Positions 8,762 through 18,511 are shown, counted from the first letter of the stretch. The stretch: 64,000 bases of DNA from Paenibacillus sp. PAMC 26794 (GCF_000316035.1 NZ_ANHX01000025.1:186001-250000), one strand, 5' to 3'. Made by a program: numbers and translations. Notes: generated from the sequence alone by a model not told the origin.

Positions 8762-10690
8762 TCAAGACTTGCTCTGTTCAATCTGCTCTGCAAGTTCGTT
8801 CAGAACAGTCCAGCGTTCCATCAATTCGTCCAGATGACGCTCAGCCTCAGCCTGCTCAGCCATCAACTCCTGCAGACGGGCAGAATCACTAAATGACTCT
8901 TCCATCTCTTTGTTAATCCGGACAAGATTGGCTTCAGCCTTCTCAATATTTTCATCAATCTGGTCGTATTCACGTTGCTCCTTGAAGCTGAATTTCAACT
9001 TCGGTTTGGCCGCTGAGACAGCAGGGGCCGTTTTCTCCGACTGCTTCACCTTCGCTGCCCCTGTGTCACTCTCTTGAGTAGCCCCAGGCGCATTTTTCAG
9101 CATCCATTCCGCGTACTCACTGTAGTCGCCCACGTGTACACGTACAGCTCCGTTGCCCTCAAAAGACAGCACTTTATCCACAGTACGATCAAGGAAGTAG
9201 CGATCATGGGATACCACAAAAACAACACCCGGGAAATCGTCCAGGTAGTCTTCCAGTACAGCGAGTGTCTGGATATCCAGATCATTCGTTGGCTCATCCA
9301 GCAGCAATACATTCGGAGCAGCCATCAGAACACGCAGCAGATACAGGCGACGCTTCTCTCCACCAGACAGACGCGAGATTGGCGTCCACTGGGATGCCGG
9401 GGTAAACAGGAACCGCTCCAGCATCTGGGATGCTGTAATCAGAGAGCCATCGGCCGTTTTCACATTCTCGGCCACTTCCTTGATGTATTCTATGACACGC
9501 AGAGATTCATCCATCTCCTGATGTTCCTGTGTGAAATAGCCCAGATTGACCGTAGGACCGACGTCAACCACGCCTGCATCGGGTTCCAACATGCCAGATA
9601 TCATCTGTAACAACGTGGACTTACCACTACCATTCGGCCCGACAATCCCTACCCGATCTCCAGGTACGGCAATATAACTCAGATCTTCGATCAGTTTGCG
9701 ACCACCGACAGATTTGGAAAGATGCTCGATCTCCAGAATCTTTTTACCCAGACGAGTGGAGCCAACCGATACTTCCAATGAACCCGAGCGCTGGATTCCT
9801 TGTTGGTCTTTGAGTTGTTCAAAGCGATCAATTCTCGCTTTTTGTTTCGTCGTCCGTGCCTTGGCACCGCGACGAATCCATGCGAGCTCCGTCCGAAGCA
9901 AGTTCTTACGCTTCTGTTCAGAAGAGGCTTCCCGTTCTTCACGCTCCGCCTTCAGTTCCAGAAAACGTGTATAGTTAGCTTCATATCGGAATAAACGTCC
10001 ATGATCCAATTCCAGCATGACATTCGCCACACGGTCCAGGAAATACCGATCATGCGTAATCATAAGCAGTGCGCCGCGGCGCTTCTGCAAGTACTGCTCA
10101 AGCCATACGACCGAATCATTATCAATATGGTTCGTCGGCTCATCCAGAATGAGCAGTTCGCAAGGATGAATCAGAGCAGCAGCAAGAGCTACCCTTTTGC
10201 GTTGCCCACCAGACAATGTGCCCATCAGTGCATCGAATTGACGAATTCCCAGTTTGGACAAAATACTCTTCGCTTCACTCTCCATCTGCCAGAGCTGAAG
10301 CTGCTCCATTTGCTGATTCAAACGTAATAATCGCTTCTGCAACGCTGGATCGGAGAAATTCAGTTCCAATAATTCCATCGTTTCCGTATATTCACGCACG
10401 GTTTTCATTTCCATGCTGTCACCTTCGAATACTTGTTGCAATACCGTATTATCCGCATTGAAGTCCGGGTTTTGTGCCAGGAACTGAATGCGTACGTCAT
10501 TACCGATGGAGATCTGTCCCGCGTCTGCAGGTTCCATACCAGAGATCACACGCAAAAACGTGGATTTACCGGTTCCATTTACCCCAACGACACCAATCTT
10601 GTCCTGATCAGCCATACCAAATGAAGCATCCTTGAACAATATTTTTTCGCCATAACTTTTTGCAATTTGCTCTACCGTCATTATGTTCAT
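8762..10690 (-). CDS. yfmR: ABC-F translation factor-type ATPase (Uup/YfmR-like)
   Basis: The 642-residue soluble protein has two ABC domains and no membrane span. Walker A motifs are at 36-44 (GVNGTGKST) and 351-359 (GPNGSGKST). The first signature LSGGQ is at 159-163 and the first Walker B at 179-185, with the second LSGGE present. A basic inter-domain linker (about 225-300) and a C-terminal charged coiled coil (about 570-642) are typical of the Uup/YfmR subgroup. ABC-F proteins bind the ribosomal E site and rescue stalled ribosomes. Some confer antibiotic resistance, but nothing here points to that. The symbol is assigned by subgroup resemblance. Confidence 0.88.
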   Translation of the reverse strand: MNIMTVEQIAKSYGEKILFKDASFGMADQDKIGVVGVNGTGKSTFLRVISGMEPADAGQISIGNDVRIQFLAQNPDFNADNTVLQQVFEGDSMEMKTVREYTETMELLELNFSDPALQKRLLRLNQQMEQLQLWQMESEAKSILSKLGIRQFDALMGTLSGGQRKRVALAAALIHPCELLILDEPTNHIDNDSVVWLEQYLQKRRGALLMITHDRYFLDRVANVMLELDHGRLFRYEANYTRFLELKAEREEREASSEQKRKNLLRTELAWIRRGAKARTTKQKARIDRFEQLKDQQGIQRSGSLEVSVGSTRLGKKILEIEHLSKSVGGRKLIEDLSYIAVPGDRVGIVGPNGSGKSTLLQMISGMLEPDAGVVDVGPTVNLGYFTQEHQEMDESLRVIEYIKEVAENVKTADGSLITASQMLERFLFTPASQWTPISRLSGGEKRRLYLLRVLMAAPNVLLLDEPTNDLDIQTLAVLEDYLDDFPGVVFVVSHDRYFLDRTVDKVLSFEGNGAVRVHVGDYSEYAEWMLKNAPGATQESDTGAAKVKQSEKTAPAVSAAKPKLKFSFKEQREYDQIDENIEKAEANLVRINKEMEESFSDSARLQELMAEQAEAERHLDELMERWTVLNELAEQIEQSKS

Positions 10691-10750
10691 TGCTCGTACC
10701 CACTTCTCTGTAAAATAAAATTCAATATTACGTACATCAGCACACTCCCT

Positions 10751-11329
10751 TTAAACTTGCAAAAAAGAACGGCATCCGTCCAGAAACAATGCTGCTGCAA
10801 AGGCAATTCGTTTGTTCAGATGTTCCTCATTGAATTCCGGATTCAACATGATATCCATCTTCAGCCGGTCCAGAATTCCAATATAGGCTTCAGCGAGCAA
10901 TACAGGCTCAGGTACACTCGCGCTCTCCAGTACCTCACACACCATGCTCATGTATTGGTTCATGAATGCCTTCATGAATTTCATCAGATCCGGATCATTA
11001 TTGGGTGCCATAAAAAAGAGCTTGGTATGATTGCGGCGCTCATAATAATACGTAAGGTGGGTCTTGGCTATTGCTCCAAGTTTATCACCTGTGTTCTCAT
11101 GCGAGTTCAAAGCATATTCAAGACGACTGATAAAGCTGTTACAGTCCCGCTTGGATACTGCGATAAATAATTGTTCCTTGCTTTTGAAATATAAGTAAAT
11201 GGTGCCTTTTGCGATGCCGGCTTCGTCTGCAATATCAGACATTTTTGTCTCATAAAAACCTTTCGATCCAAAAATACCATAGGCCGCATCCAAAATAGCC
11301 TCCGATTTGTCTCCCTGTACCGTGCTCAA
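10751..11329 (-). CDS. TetR/AcrR family transcriptional regulator
   Basis: The 192-residue protein has an N-terminal TetR helix-turn-helix (AILDAAYGIFGSKGFYETKM, then IADEAGIAKGTIYLYFKSKE, about residues 11-52). A helical ligand-binding domain follows. It lies 12 bp after the DUF92 gene and 60 bp before the ABC-F gene on the same strand, so it may regulate this short operon. Ligand unknown. Confidence 0.88.
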   Translation of the reverse strand: MSTVQGDKSEAILDAAYGIFGSKGFYETKMSDIADEAGIAKGTIYLYFKSKEQLFIAVSKRDCNSFISRLEYALNSHENTGDKLGAIAKTHLTYYYERRNHTKLFFMAPNNDPDLMKFMKAFMNQYMSMVCEVLESASVPEPVLLAEAYIGILDRLKMDIMLNPEFNEEHLNKRIAFAAALFLDGCRSFLQV

Positions 11330-11341
11330 ATGTACTCCCCC

Positions 11342-12151
11342 CTACAACGCCAAAATGTTACCTAAACCTATCGCCACGCATCCTCCGATCACCGAACTAA
11401 GCACGTTCACCAGGTCGTTACTCATCCACACCCAGCCACGAGCCCGAACCGTTGGATGCCCGCAATGTTCATGTACCTCAACTTCACGGCCACACACGGT
11501 ACAACGATACATCTTCTGCACCGTTGCGCCCAGATAGGAATCGGCAAAAGCACCTGCCAACCCGCCTGCAAGACCGACAAAAGTCCAACTAAACAGACTA
11601 AGCCCTTCTATCCCGGCGATCCATGAAAACAAGAATGCTCCCGCACCAATCAGAGCCCCGCCTACGGCTGCAGCCACGGTGCCGAGAAGTGAGACACCTC
11701 CAGAAGCTCCAGGCGTAAGTACCTTCCAGGTGAGAACAGAGCGCGGCGGCTTACGACTGAGACTCCCAAGTTCGGTTGCCCATGTATCCGATGTAACGGT
11801 AGCCATTACTCCAATGAAAGCATATATCCATGCCGGATGTGGAAATATCCAGTATCCCAGACATAGGAACATGCCCATCCCACCATTAGCCATCACTTGT
11901 CCGGCATCCCGATTTCCCGACTTGGCATAGGATTTCTCCAGCTCCTGCTTCCGATCTTTACGAAACCTGGAGAGCAACGTTGAAGTAATGAAAAATAACA
12001 ATAACGTGCCAAACCAGAACAGGTTACCCGCTCCGTAATATATCGTTCCCATCATGATGGCTGCCAGGCAGCCAGACAGGGTTAGCGACTTTTTCGCATA
12101 GGCAGCACCTGCCACCATAGAAGCGCATACGGCGCCAATAATCCAATCCAT
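11342..12151 (-). CDS. DUF92 family membrane protein
   Basis: The 269-residue integral membrane protein has about six to seven spans. It carries the family's ATVTSDTWATELGSLS stretch (the Asp/Thr/Glu cluster) and a Gly-rich AGGLAGAFADSYLGATVQ repeat of that pattern. The ATG follows GCAGGAGAC; an in-frame ATG 63 bases upstream lacks such a site. The plant relative VTE6 is a phytyl-phosphate kinase, but the bacterial role is unproven. It is probably the first gene of a unit with tetR. Confidence 0.82.
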   Translation of the reverse strand: MDWIIGAVCASMVAGAAYAKKSLTLSGCLAAIMMGTIYYGAGNLFWFGTLLLFFITSTLLSRFRKDRKQELEKSYAKSGNRDAGQVMANGGMGMFLCLGYWIFPHPAWIYAFIGVMATVTSDTWATELGSLSRKPPRSVLTWKVLTPGASGGVSLLGTVAAAVGGALIGAGAFLFSWIAGIEGLSLFSWTFVGLAGGLAGAFADSYLGATVQKMYRCTVCGREVEVHEHCGHPTVRARGWVWMSNDLVNVLSSVIGGCVAIGLGNILAL

Positions 12152-12261
12152 AATGTCTCCTGCATGCAGCGTATGTACAGCCCGCATGACGTTTATTGTA
12201 TTTTTGAAATTCAATTATACCACGGTTTGATCCCAATGCCGAAACTCCTTACGCCAGCACA

Positions 12262-12306
12262 CAAAAAACCTGTTTCGGCCTCGTGTAGAAGTGCCATAAC
12301 AGGTTA
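12262..12306 (-). promoter_or_regulatory. Terminator-like hairpin in the leader of the DUF92 operon
   Basis: Read on the minus strand, AACCTGTT and AACAGGTT flank a 22-base loop and are followed by TTTTTT. It lies about 110 bp upstream of the DUF92 start with no minus-strand gene immediately before it. It is either an attenuator in the leader or a stray terminator. Confidence 0.4.
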
Positions 12307-12546
12307 ATGATCAAACGTTAAAACAAGATAAAATCCCTTTTACGTAACGTCTGTAATTCAAGTGTTCCTTACGTTAGTGATATTTTTTTTACGGTCATTC
12401 TCTGCCGGGTTGAAATTACTTATCCTGTTTTAAGTTTCACTTCAGGTTTCCCGTTTACACTATTCTCAGATCGATACATCAACGAATACACCTACAACAG
12501 GCTACGATTCAGTTCGTACTCAACTACAGAAATGAGGAATATCCAT
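12307..12546. other. Intergenic stretch upstream of the small exported protein
   Basis: This is AT-rich non-coding DNA between the divergent DUF92 and exported-protein genes. It has near-repeats TTACGTAACG and TTACGTTAG about 30 bp apart and a run of eight T. I could not pick a convincing promoter or any RNA gene. Confidence 0.4.
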
Positions 12547-12954
12547 ATGAACATGAAAAGAGTTATTATTATAGGCACAATGATTGTCACCCTGTCCTTT
12601 GCCGGAACAGCATGGGGCCAATCCGCCATCTCTCCCATACCTACTGCTAAATGGTCCATCGTTGACTTGGACACTCGTGAGGGAAGCAGCGACGAGCTGC
12701 TCAGCGCTCTGAATCAGCCTTCAGAAGCGGATCTGTATCAGGAGCTGTACAACGGCAAATCACTGAGAACGATTACGGAAGAAAACAACGGGAATTTGGA
12801 TGAAGTGATTGCTATACAAGTAAGACAGCTCAGAGAGCAGTTGGATGAACGGCTCGCAAGCGGAAGTATCAGTTCAGAGCAACATGCTGCTCAACAAGCT
12901 GAACTGGAAGAGTTGGTCACGCGGAGTGCAAACACAGCGTACAATTTGGCGTAA
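12547..12954 (+). CDS. Small exported helical protein of unknown function
   Basis: The 135-residue protein starts with a signal peptide (MNMKRVIIIGTMIVTLSFAG, cleavage near AWGQS). The helical C-terminal region contains NGKSLRTITEENNGNLDEVI and QLDERLASGSISSEQHAAQQ. That layout recalls secreted Bacillales proteins with repeats of the form GKSLA-IA-ENG. GAGGAA precedes the chosen ATG by 7 bases; another ATG 15 bases upstream overlaps that site. Function unknown. Confidence 0.65.
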   Translation: MNMKRVIIIGTMIVTLSFAGTAWGQSAISPIPTAKWSIVDLDTREGSSDELLSALNQPSEADLYQELYNGKSLRTITEENNGNLDEVIAIQVRQLREQLDERLASGSISSEQHAAQQAELEELVTRSANTAYNLA

Positions 12955-13007
12955 TCAGTGACTAATTAGTACGCTGAAAATATGAAGTTTCCACTAATAA
13001 CATGGCA

Positions 13008-13036
13008 AAAAGGAGCGTGTGCACGCCCCTTTCTTG
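13008..13036. terminator. Terminator between convergent genes
   Basis: AAAGG-GCGTG pairs with CACGC-CCTTT and is followed by CTTGT on the plus strand. It separates the exported-protein gene from the convergent FAH-family gene. Confidence 0.65.
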
Positions 13037-13073
13037 TACCCTATTCATCTCAAGCAGGTATGATGTGTAATCC

Positions 13074-13706
13074 TTATTGCGCTGTCCCAATCGTGCATGC
13101 ACCCAAGGATTCGCCGTCCCATGCCAGTTCGAGCACATCTCCTGCTTGTGTTGGTCCAACACCTTCGGGTGTTCCTGTAAAAATGACATCTCCCGGCCCC
13201 AGGCCGTAATGGTGACCTACATAATCCACAATATCTTGTAAACTGAAGATCATGTTACGAATGTTACCACGCTGGACTTCCTCACCATTTTTAGTCAACG
13301 TAAAGTCTTTCTCCAGCAGTGTTTTAGCCCCCGGGAATGCCTGAAATGCAGTAACCGGAGCGGAATTTTTGAACCCTTTGGCCGCTGTCCACGGGTGGCC
13401 CTTTTTCTTAATCACGGCCTGTACATCACGTAACGTAAAATCAATACCAAACGCATACGCATCCACCAGCTCATCTACCGCCATACCTGGGTCATAGCTC
13501 CGGCCGATCTGAACGACCAGTTCAACTTCATAGTGAACTTCACCCTTGGTAGCAGGCAATTCAAGCGTTTCACCATTCAGGGGTACGACTGCATGAGAAG
13601 GTTTCATAAAGATCATTGGCTCATCCGGAACCGCGTTACCCAATTCTTCCGCATGAAGTTTATAATTGCGTCCTACACAGTATACATTGCGAATGTTAGT
13701 CAACAT
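13074..13706 (-). CDS. Fumarylacetoacetate hydrolase (FAH) family protein
   Basis: The 210-residue protein is the length of the single-domain FAH hydrolase/decarboxylase fold. Metal-ligand pattern residues are visible in HYEVELVVQIGR and in the YAFGIDFTLRDVQ block. FTGTPEGVGP near the C-terminus is a family hallmark. These enzymes cleave or decarboxylate acyl-pyruvates; oxaloacetate decarboxylase activity is common in this short subgroup. The chosen ATG follows AAAGGTGG; the frame extends 45 codons upstream into the preceding gene without a good start. It follows the glycerophosphodiesterase gene by 46 bp. Confidence 0.88.
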   Translation of the reverse strand: MLTNIRNVYCVGRNYKLHAEELGNAVPDEPMIFMKPSHAVVPLNGETLELPATKGEVHYEVELVVQIGRSYDPGMAVDELVDAYAFGIDFTLRDVQAVIKKKGHPWTAAKGFKNSAPVTAFQAFPGAKTLLEKDFTLTKNGEEVQRGNIRNMIFSLQDIVDYVGHHYGLGPGDVIFTGTPEGVGPTQAGDVLELAWDGESLGACTIGTAQ

Positions 13707-13752
13707 GGGTATATTACCACCTTTATTGGATTCAATAGTGCATTTAAGATAA

Positions 13753-14505
13753 TTACGGTCTGAAAAATCGGCTGCTCGTCTCCTGAAATGCCAGCTCCCA
13801 TACGTCAGGACGGTTCGTACATAACATGAGTTCTGGATCAACTGCCGCCAGTTTCTTCATAATGGTCTTGTCATCCACTGTCCAAGCCATCACCCGAATG
13901 CCTGCACTCCGCATCTCGTTCATTAAGGATTTGTCTACATTGGTGTATCCAATCGAGAGGAATGTACAATTCATCTGCCGCAGCGCGGTTAACAGATCAC
14001 CTGGTCGTGCATCGATAATCAGCCCCGTATGGATCTCCGGTGCAAGTTTCTTCACTTCGATCAGAGCGGCTGGTTCAAATGAGGTGATCACAACATCATT
14101 TTGCATATGTCTTTTTCTCACTTCATGTATAACAGCCGCAGGCAGACCCGGGTACAAGTCTCCCTGCGTTTTCAGTTCAATGTTCAAACGTACTCTGCCG
14201 CACGAGCGATCTAACAATTCACTTAGGGTGGGAATCCGTTCGCCTTTGTAAGACTTGTTTTTCCATGCTCCGGCATCCAGACGTTGCAGATCAGCCCAAT
14301 CTGTTTCCCGAACCAGACCCTTGCCATTCGTCGTGCGATCTACTGTAAAATCATGAATGATCACTGGCACACCATCACGCGACAACTGCACATCCAGCTC
14401 CATCCACTGAACTTCAGGCCGCTCCATGGCCATCAGGAATGCAGCCATCGTATTCTCTGGTGCAATAGAAGAAAATCCACGGTGCGCTACACAAAGGTTG
14501 TTCAT
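13753..14505 (-). CDS. Glycerophosphodiester phosphodiesterase (GDPD family)
   Basis: The 250-residue TIM-barrel protein has the GDPD signature: AHRG at residues 7-10, PENT at 16-19, ELDVQLS near 37-43 and the HD pair in IIHDFTVDRTT. It hydrolyses glycerophosphodiesters to glycerol 3-phosphate and an alcohol. There is no signal peptide, so it should act in the cytoplasm. It starts 24 bp after the CapA-like gene and probably shares its mRNA. Confidence 0.92.
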   Translation of the reverse strand: MNNLCVAHRGFSSIAPENTMAAFLMAMERPEVQWMELDVQLSRDGVPVIIHDFTVDRTTNGKGLVRETDWADLQRLDAGAWKNKSYKGERIPTLSELLDRSCGRVRLNIELKTQGDLYPGLPAAVIHEVRKRHMQNDVVITSFEPAALIEVKKLAPEIHTGLIIDARPGDLLTALRQMNCTFLSIGYTNVDKSLMNEMRSAGIRVMAWTVDDKTIMKKLAAVDPELMLCTNRPDVWELAFQETSSRFFRP

Positions 14506-14529
14506 TCGATTCCCTCCTCAAAAAGGTTT

Positions 14530-15951
14530 TTAATTAGGTGAAGCGACTCCATTCCCATCATAACGAATGCCTGGGGAGAGCTTTGCCATCTGTTCCAATA
14601 GCAGTTTGTTCGCCTCATCGATCATCGGAATGGCCTGACCAAGCCCGGCCTCATAAGGGATAACTTTCATGCTGCAAGCTGCATCGCGACTACAGCGAGC
14701 CTGAAATACCGCCGTTTTCCATGTCTCTTCAGTTGTTGATCTGGAGAAAATGAAATTGCCCGTACTGTATGCAATCCACTTCCCCTTATAGTACTCCAAC
14801 CCTTGCAACACATGAGGATGACCACCTATAACCAGATCCGCGCCAGCATCTACAAACTCATGAGCCAATCGGGTCTGGTCACTGTTCGGAGTACTTACAC
14901 GTTCCTCTCCCCAGTGTGCAACCACGATCACCAGGTCAGCCTTCTCACGGGCCTCCTGGATCGCTTTGACCGCTCCTGTGGAATCATAGGCTTCAGCCAC
15001 GCCAGCCCGATTGCCTTCCGCCTTCCAACTTGTTTCCGGTACAACTCGGGAGAACCCAAGCAATGCAATCTTCATCCCTTTGCGTTCCAGATACGCTGGT
15101 GCATAGGCTTCATCCCTGTTCATGCCAGCCCCGGTGTGAGCTATGCCATATTCCTTGAGATAGGTTAACGTATCTACCAAACCCTCTACACCCTGATCCA
15201 GAATATGATTGTTAGCCAAATTGACAGCATCAAAACCCGCAGAGGCCATTGCCGCCAATGCTTTGGGCGAAGATTTGTATACATATGTTTTGTTAGCCGC
15301 ACCAGTACCACCCAGGGTTATCGGTGTCTCCAGGTTGCCGATGGTAAGATCATCATCCTTGAATAATCTGCCGAGTTTGGCAAAGGGATAATCATAACCG
15401 TTTTTATCCAGCAGTTCAGCAACTTTGCCCGAGAACTGGATATCGCCAACAAAGTTAATGGTGACATCCTTCGCTGAATCGGAGGGTTTCGACACCCCTG
15501 ATTCGGTATCCACACCTGCATTTCCCTTGGTGCCGGACGGTGTCGAATCTGCCGCAGGTTTTTTCGTTCCGGATTCTACTTTCTCACTATTGGTATTGCC
15601 AGAAGTGTCAGGTGTCGCTACTCCAGATGTCTTATCGGCATCCGCTGTTGTCTCTTCACCCGTAGCTTTAGGATCTTCTTCCGAAGTCTCATCGGATTCC
15701 GAGTCTGGAGAAGTTACTTGATCGCCGCCTTTGGCATCCTCACTAATGGAAGACTCATCCTGATCGACTATTTCTTGCTTCACCGGCTGGTCTGCCTGTT
15801 GCTGACGTGAATTAATGACATAAAAAATGCCCACCAGACCAATTGCAATGATCAATACAATATTAACTGTCCAGATGATTGTGATTGTATTGCGGGTGCG
15901 TTTACTACCATTTTTCTTCTTTACACTTCGCTCTGATCTTGGGGGATACAT
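14530..15951 (-). CDS. CapA-family membrane-anchored metallophosphoesterase-like protein
   Basis: The 473-residue protein has a basic cytoplasmic N-terminus and one membrane span at about residues 24-46. A very acidic Ser/Thr/Glu/Asp linker runs from about 50 to 160. An extracellular PGA_cap domain then begins at INFVGDIQFSG (VGD 168-170). The domain keeps NLETP, NLANNH and GGHPHVLQG. CapA/PgsA proteins support poly-gamma-glutamate production, but no capBC/pgsBC genes are nearby, so the role here is open. I chose the ATG preceded by AGGAG over one 33 bases upstream. Confidence 0.85.
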   Translation of the reverse strand: MYPPRSERSVKKKNGSKRTRNTITIIWTVNIVLIIAIGLVGIFYVINSRQQQADQPVKQEIVDQDESSISEDAKGGDQVTSPDSESDETSEEDPKATGEETTADADKTSGVATPDTSGNTNSEKVESGTKKPAADSTPSGTKGNAGVDTESGVSKPSDSAKDVTINFVGDIQFSGKVAELLDKNGYDYPFAKLGRLFKDDDLTIGNLETPITLGGTGAANKTYVYKSSPKALAAMASAGFDAVNLANNHILDQGVEGLVDTLTYLKEYGIAHTGAGMNRDEAYAPAYLERKGMKIALLGFSRVVPETSWKAEGNRAGVAEAYDSTGAVKAIQEAREKADLVIVVAHWGEERVSTPNSDQTRLAHEFVDAGADLVIGGHPHVLQGLEYYKGKWIAYSTGNFIFSRSTTEETWKTAVFQARCSRDAACSMKVIPYEAGLGQAIPMIDEANKLLLEQMAKLSPGIRYDGNGVASPN

Positions 15952-16078
15952 AAGCAACTCCTCTTCTTCTTCACAGCCATACATACCATTATATCAGGCA
16001 TATTCTGGATTTCCATCATTCCTTGGAACTGTATCGATTGGATGAGTATCAACTCGTTTAACTTCCAGAAATTCATGT

Positions 16079-16124
16079 AAAAAAAGCCGTCTCTTCTGTA
16101 GATAAATCTACGTTCGAGACAGCT
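16079..16124 (-). terminator. Terminator of the hem operon
   Basis: AGCTGTCTC pairs with GAGACGGCT around an inner GTAGAT/ATCTAC stem and is followed by seven T on the minus strand. Confidence 0.85.
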
Positions 16125-16136
16125 CTCTTGCTGCAC

Positions 16137-17561
16137 TTATTCTAGCGAAAACTCTTTAGTAGCCTGGACAGACATTTCCTTCGCTTGTCTGATGCAATCA
16201 GGCAAACCTACACCCTCATAACCTGCACCTGCAATGTACACGCCCGGTAATTTGCTGCCAAGCTCCTCACGAAGGGCCGCAATATGTTCGAGGTGTCCCA
16301 CCGGATACTGTGGCATCGATTTGCGAAGCCGTGTAATCTCGGAGAAGATCGGTACAGCATCAATACCCATCGTCTCTCTCAGATCCTTGAGAACCAGATC
16401 GGTCAGCGCTTCATCCGGAAGCTCTACGTTCTGTTCGTCACCGGAGCGACCAACATAACAGCGGAGCAGTACTTTATCATCCGGGCTGGTATGCAGCCAT
16501 TTCGTCGATGTCCACGTGCAAGCCGTAATATTGCGACCCTCTTTCCGCGGAACGAGGAAACCCGACCCGTCGAATACATGCTCCACCTCTTTTTTCTCAA
16601 AAGCGAGCACTACATTGGCTACAGATACATAGTTAATCGCATCCAGTGCCGCTGTGTCCACGTGAGGCTTCAACAGCTCCGACGCAACATACGTTGGCAC
16701 AGTAACCACTACATCATCGGCTTCAAGCATTTCGCCATTCCCCAGTTCAACACGGTATCTGGTCTGCGCTCCATCAAGACGTTGCAGCGACTTCACTGCG
16801 GTGTTCAGACGCTGATCCACGTCCTGCAGTTCATGTACGAGGGCGTGAACAAGGCTCTGAAGTCCCTGACGAAAGTTCAGAAAAGCGCTTCGTTTCGTTC
16901 CGGTATGCGTCTCAGCCGGTTTCCGGCCCGTCATCATGCCCCGAATCAAGCTGCCGTAATCGCGCTCTACTTCTCCGAACTGCGGAAAGGTAGCCTGGAG
17001 GCTCAATCGCCGCATATCACCCGCATAGATTCCTGCGAGCAGCGGTTCCGTCAAGTTCTCCAGCACTTCTGCTCCAAGACGACGTTCAATCATATAACCG
17101 AGCGATTCATCCTCTGTTGTACGACGCGGCGGGATGACAAAATCCATCAACGCCCGCAGTTTGCCTGCCGGAGAAACCAAACCACTTCTCAGGAACGGTC
17201 TTAGTTCTGTCGGGATACCAAGAACAAGTCCTGCTGGCATAGGATGAAGCTTGCCACGCTGCATGATATACGTTTTCTTCGACTCCGGATTCTGACTGAC
17301 CAATTCATGATCAATCTCCAATTCTTTGGCAAGATCAATCATTGCTGTTTTGCGAGCCAGGAAAGAATCGGGCCCTTTTTCAATCACAAATCCATCCCGG
17401 TGCAGCGTCTCAATCATGCCTCCCATGGACGAGCTTTTCTCGACCAAAGTAATCACGGGTTCAACGCCCGCTTCCCGGTAATGCTTGCGGATATAAAATG
17501 CCGCGCTGAGGCCGGTAAGGCCACCGCCGACGACAACAACACGGCGTTTCTTATCACCCAT
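16137..17561 (-). CDS. hemY: Coproporphyrinogen III / protoporphyrinogen oxidase
   Basis: The 474-residue FAD enzyme has an N-terminal dinucleotide-binding motif VVVGGGLTGLSAAFY (about residues 9-23) and a C-terminal VYIAGAGYEGVGLPDCI block. In Firmicutes this protein (also called CgoX) oxidises coproporphyrinogen III to coproporphyrin III. Its ATG overlaps the hemH stop by one base (TAATG), so translation is coupled. It is the last gene of hemE-hemH-hemY. Confidence 0.95.
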   Translation of the reverse strand: MGDKKRRVVVVGGGLTGLSAAFYIRKHYREAGVEPVITLVEKSSSMGGMIETLHRDGFVIEKGPDSFLARKTAMIDLAKELEIDHELVSQNPESKKTYIMQRGKLHPMPAGLVLGIPTELRPFLRSGLVSPAGKLRALMDFVIPPRRTTEDESLGYMIERRLGAEVLENLTEPLLAGIYAGDMRRLSLQATFPQFGEVERDYGSLIRGMMTGRKPAETHTGTKRSAFLNFRQGLQSLVHALVHELQDVDQRLNTAVKSLQRLDGAQTRYRVELGNGEMLEADDVVVTVPTYVASELLKPHVDTAALDAINYVSVANVVLAFEKKEVEHVFDGSGFLVPRKEGRNITACTWTSTKWLHTSPDDKVLLRCYVGRSGDEQNVELPDEALTDLVLKDLRETMGIDAVPIFSEITRLRKSMPQYPVGHLEHIAALREELGSKLPGVYIAGAGYEGVGLPDCIRQAKEMSVQATKEFSLE

Positions 17562-18511
17562 TACTCATCCGACCCTTGCTGCCATCGGCTTATAATAACG
17601 TCGCTTAACGTCTCCATGTATAGAGGATCGCTATTGAGAGAATCAATACGCATCAGGCGCATGTCGATCTCTTTGGCAATCGATTTGGCCTCAATATCGA
17701 GATCATAGAGCACTTCGAGATGATCCGAGACGAACCCGATTGGTGCCACAAGCACATCCTCTACCTGTTCACGAGAAAGCTCCTGTAACGTATCCAGAAT
17801 ATCCGGTCCAAGCCAAGGCTCAGCTGTTCGTCCGGCACTCTGCCACGTAAATTGCCAATTGGTTATGCCTACACGTGATGCAATCACTTCCGAAGTCTCC
17901 AGCAATTGTTGCGGGTATGGATCACCCATCTCCACAATACGTGCCGGCAGACTGTGCGCACTAAACAACACCTTCACATCTCCGCGTTTTGCTCCAGCTT
18001 CTTCGAACGCATCCAACTTGGCACTGACACGTGTGGACAACGCCTGAATTATCTTCGGATGCAGATGATAACTCTCAATAAAGGACATATGAACGCCCAG
18101 CTCTTCTGCTTTTTCACGCGCACGTTTGATATAACTGCCTACACTCATCGTGGAAAAATGAGGAGCCAGTACAATACCAATCGCTGTCTGAATTCCATCC
18201 TTCGCCATCTGCTCTACGCCATCCTCAATAAACGGATAGGCATGCTTCAGTCCTTGATAACAACGGAATTCCACATCAGTGCCACGCTCATCGCGGTTTA
18301 GTGTCTCTTGAAGGGCCTTGACCTGATTGTCTGTGTTCTCCCGAAGTGGGAAAACACCGCCAACAATGGCTTCATAACGATCCGTCAGTTCTTTCAATTG
18401 CTCTGGTTCAGGCGGACGTCCTCTGCGGATATGTGTGTAATACGCTTCAACACTCTCCATATTTTCTGGTGTGCCATACGACATCACCAGTACACCTACA
18501 GTATTAGTCAT
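17561..18511 (-). CDS. hemH: Ferrochelatase (coproporphyrin III type)
   Basis: The 316-residue soluble protein inserts iron into the porphyrin ring. The start VGVLVMSYGTPENMESVE, the conserved metal-site His in LFSAHSLPARIVE, and the acidic GFVSDHLEVLYDLDIEA helix are all present. In Firmicutes it acts on coproporphyrin III (CpfC). The gene overlaps the end of hemE by 8 bp and the start of hemY by 1 bp. Confidence 0.96.
   Translation of the reverse strand: MTNTVGVLVMSYGTPENMESVEAYYTHIRRGRPPEPEQLKELTDRYEAIVGGVFPLRENTDNQVKALQETLNRDERGTDVEFRCYQGLKHAYPFIEDGVEQMAKDGIQTAIGIVLAPHFSTMSVGSYIKRAREKAEELGVHMSFIESYHLHPKIIQALSTRVSAKLDAFEEAGAKRGDVKVLFSAHSLPARIVEMGDPYPQQLLETSEVIASRVGITNWQFTWQSAGRTAEPWLGPDILDTLQELSREQVEDVLVAPIGFVSDHLEVLYDLDIEAKSIAKEIDMRLMRIDSLNSDPLYMETLSDVIISRWQQGSDE

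Noticed and set aside
9074..9610. Plus-strand open frame of 178 codons inside the ABC-F gene
   Set aside because: It lies opposite the second ABC domain, whose motifs are intact; composition is typical of an antisense frame.
16284..17204. Long plus-strand open frame (306 codons) opposite hemY
   Set aside because: It is antisense to a clear hemY gene, is rich in Arg, His and Cys with no recognisable domain, and has no ribosome binding site.
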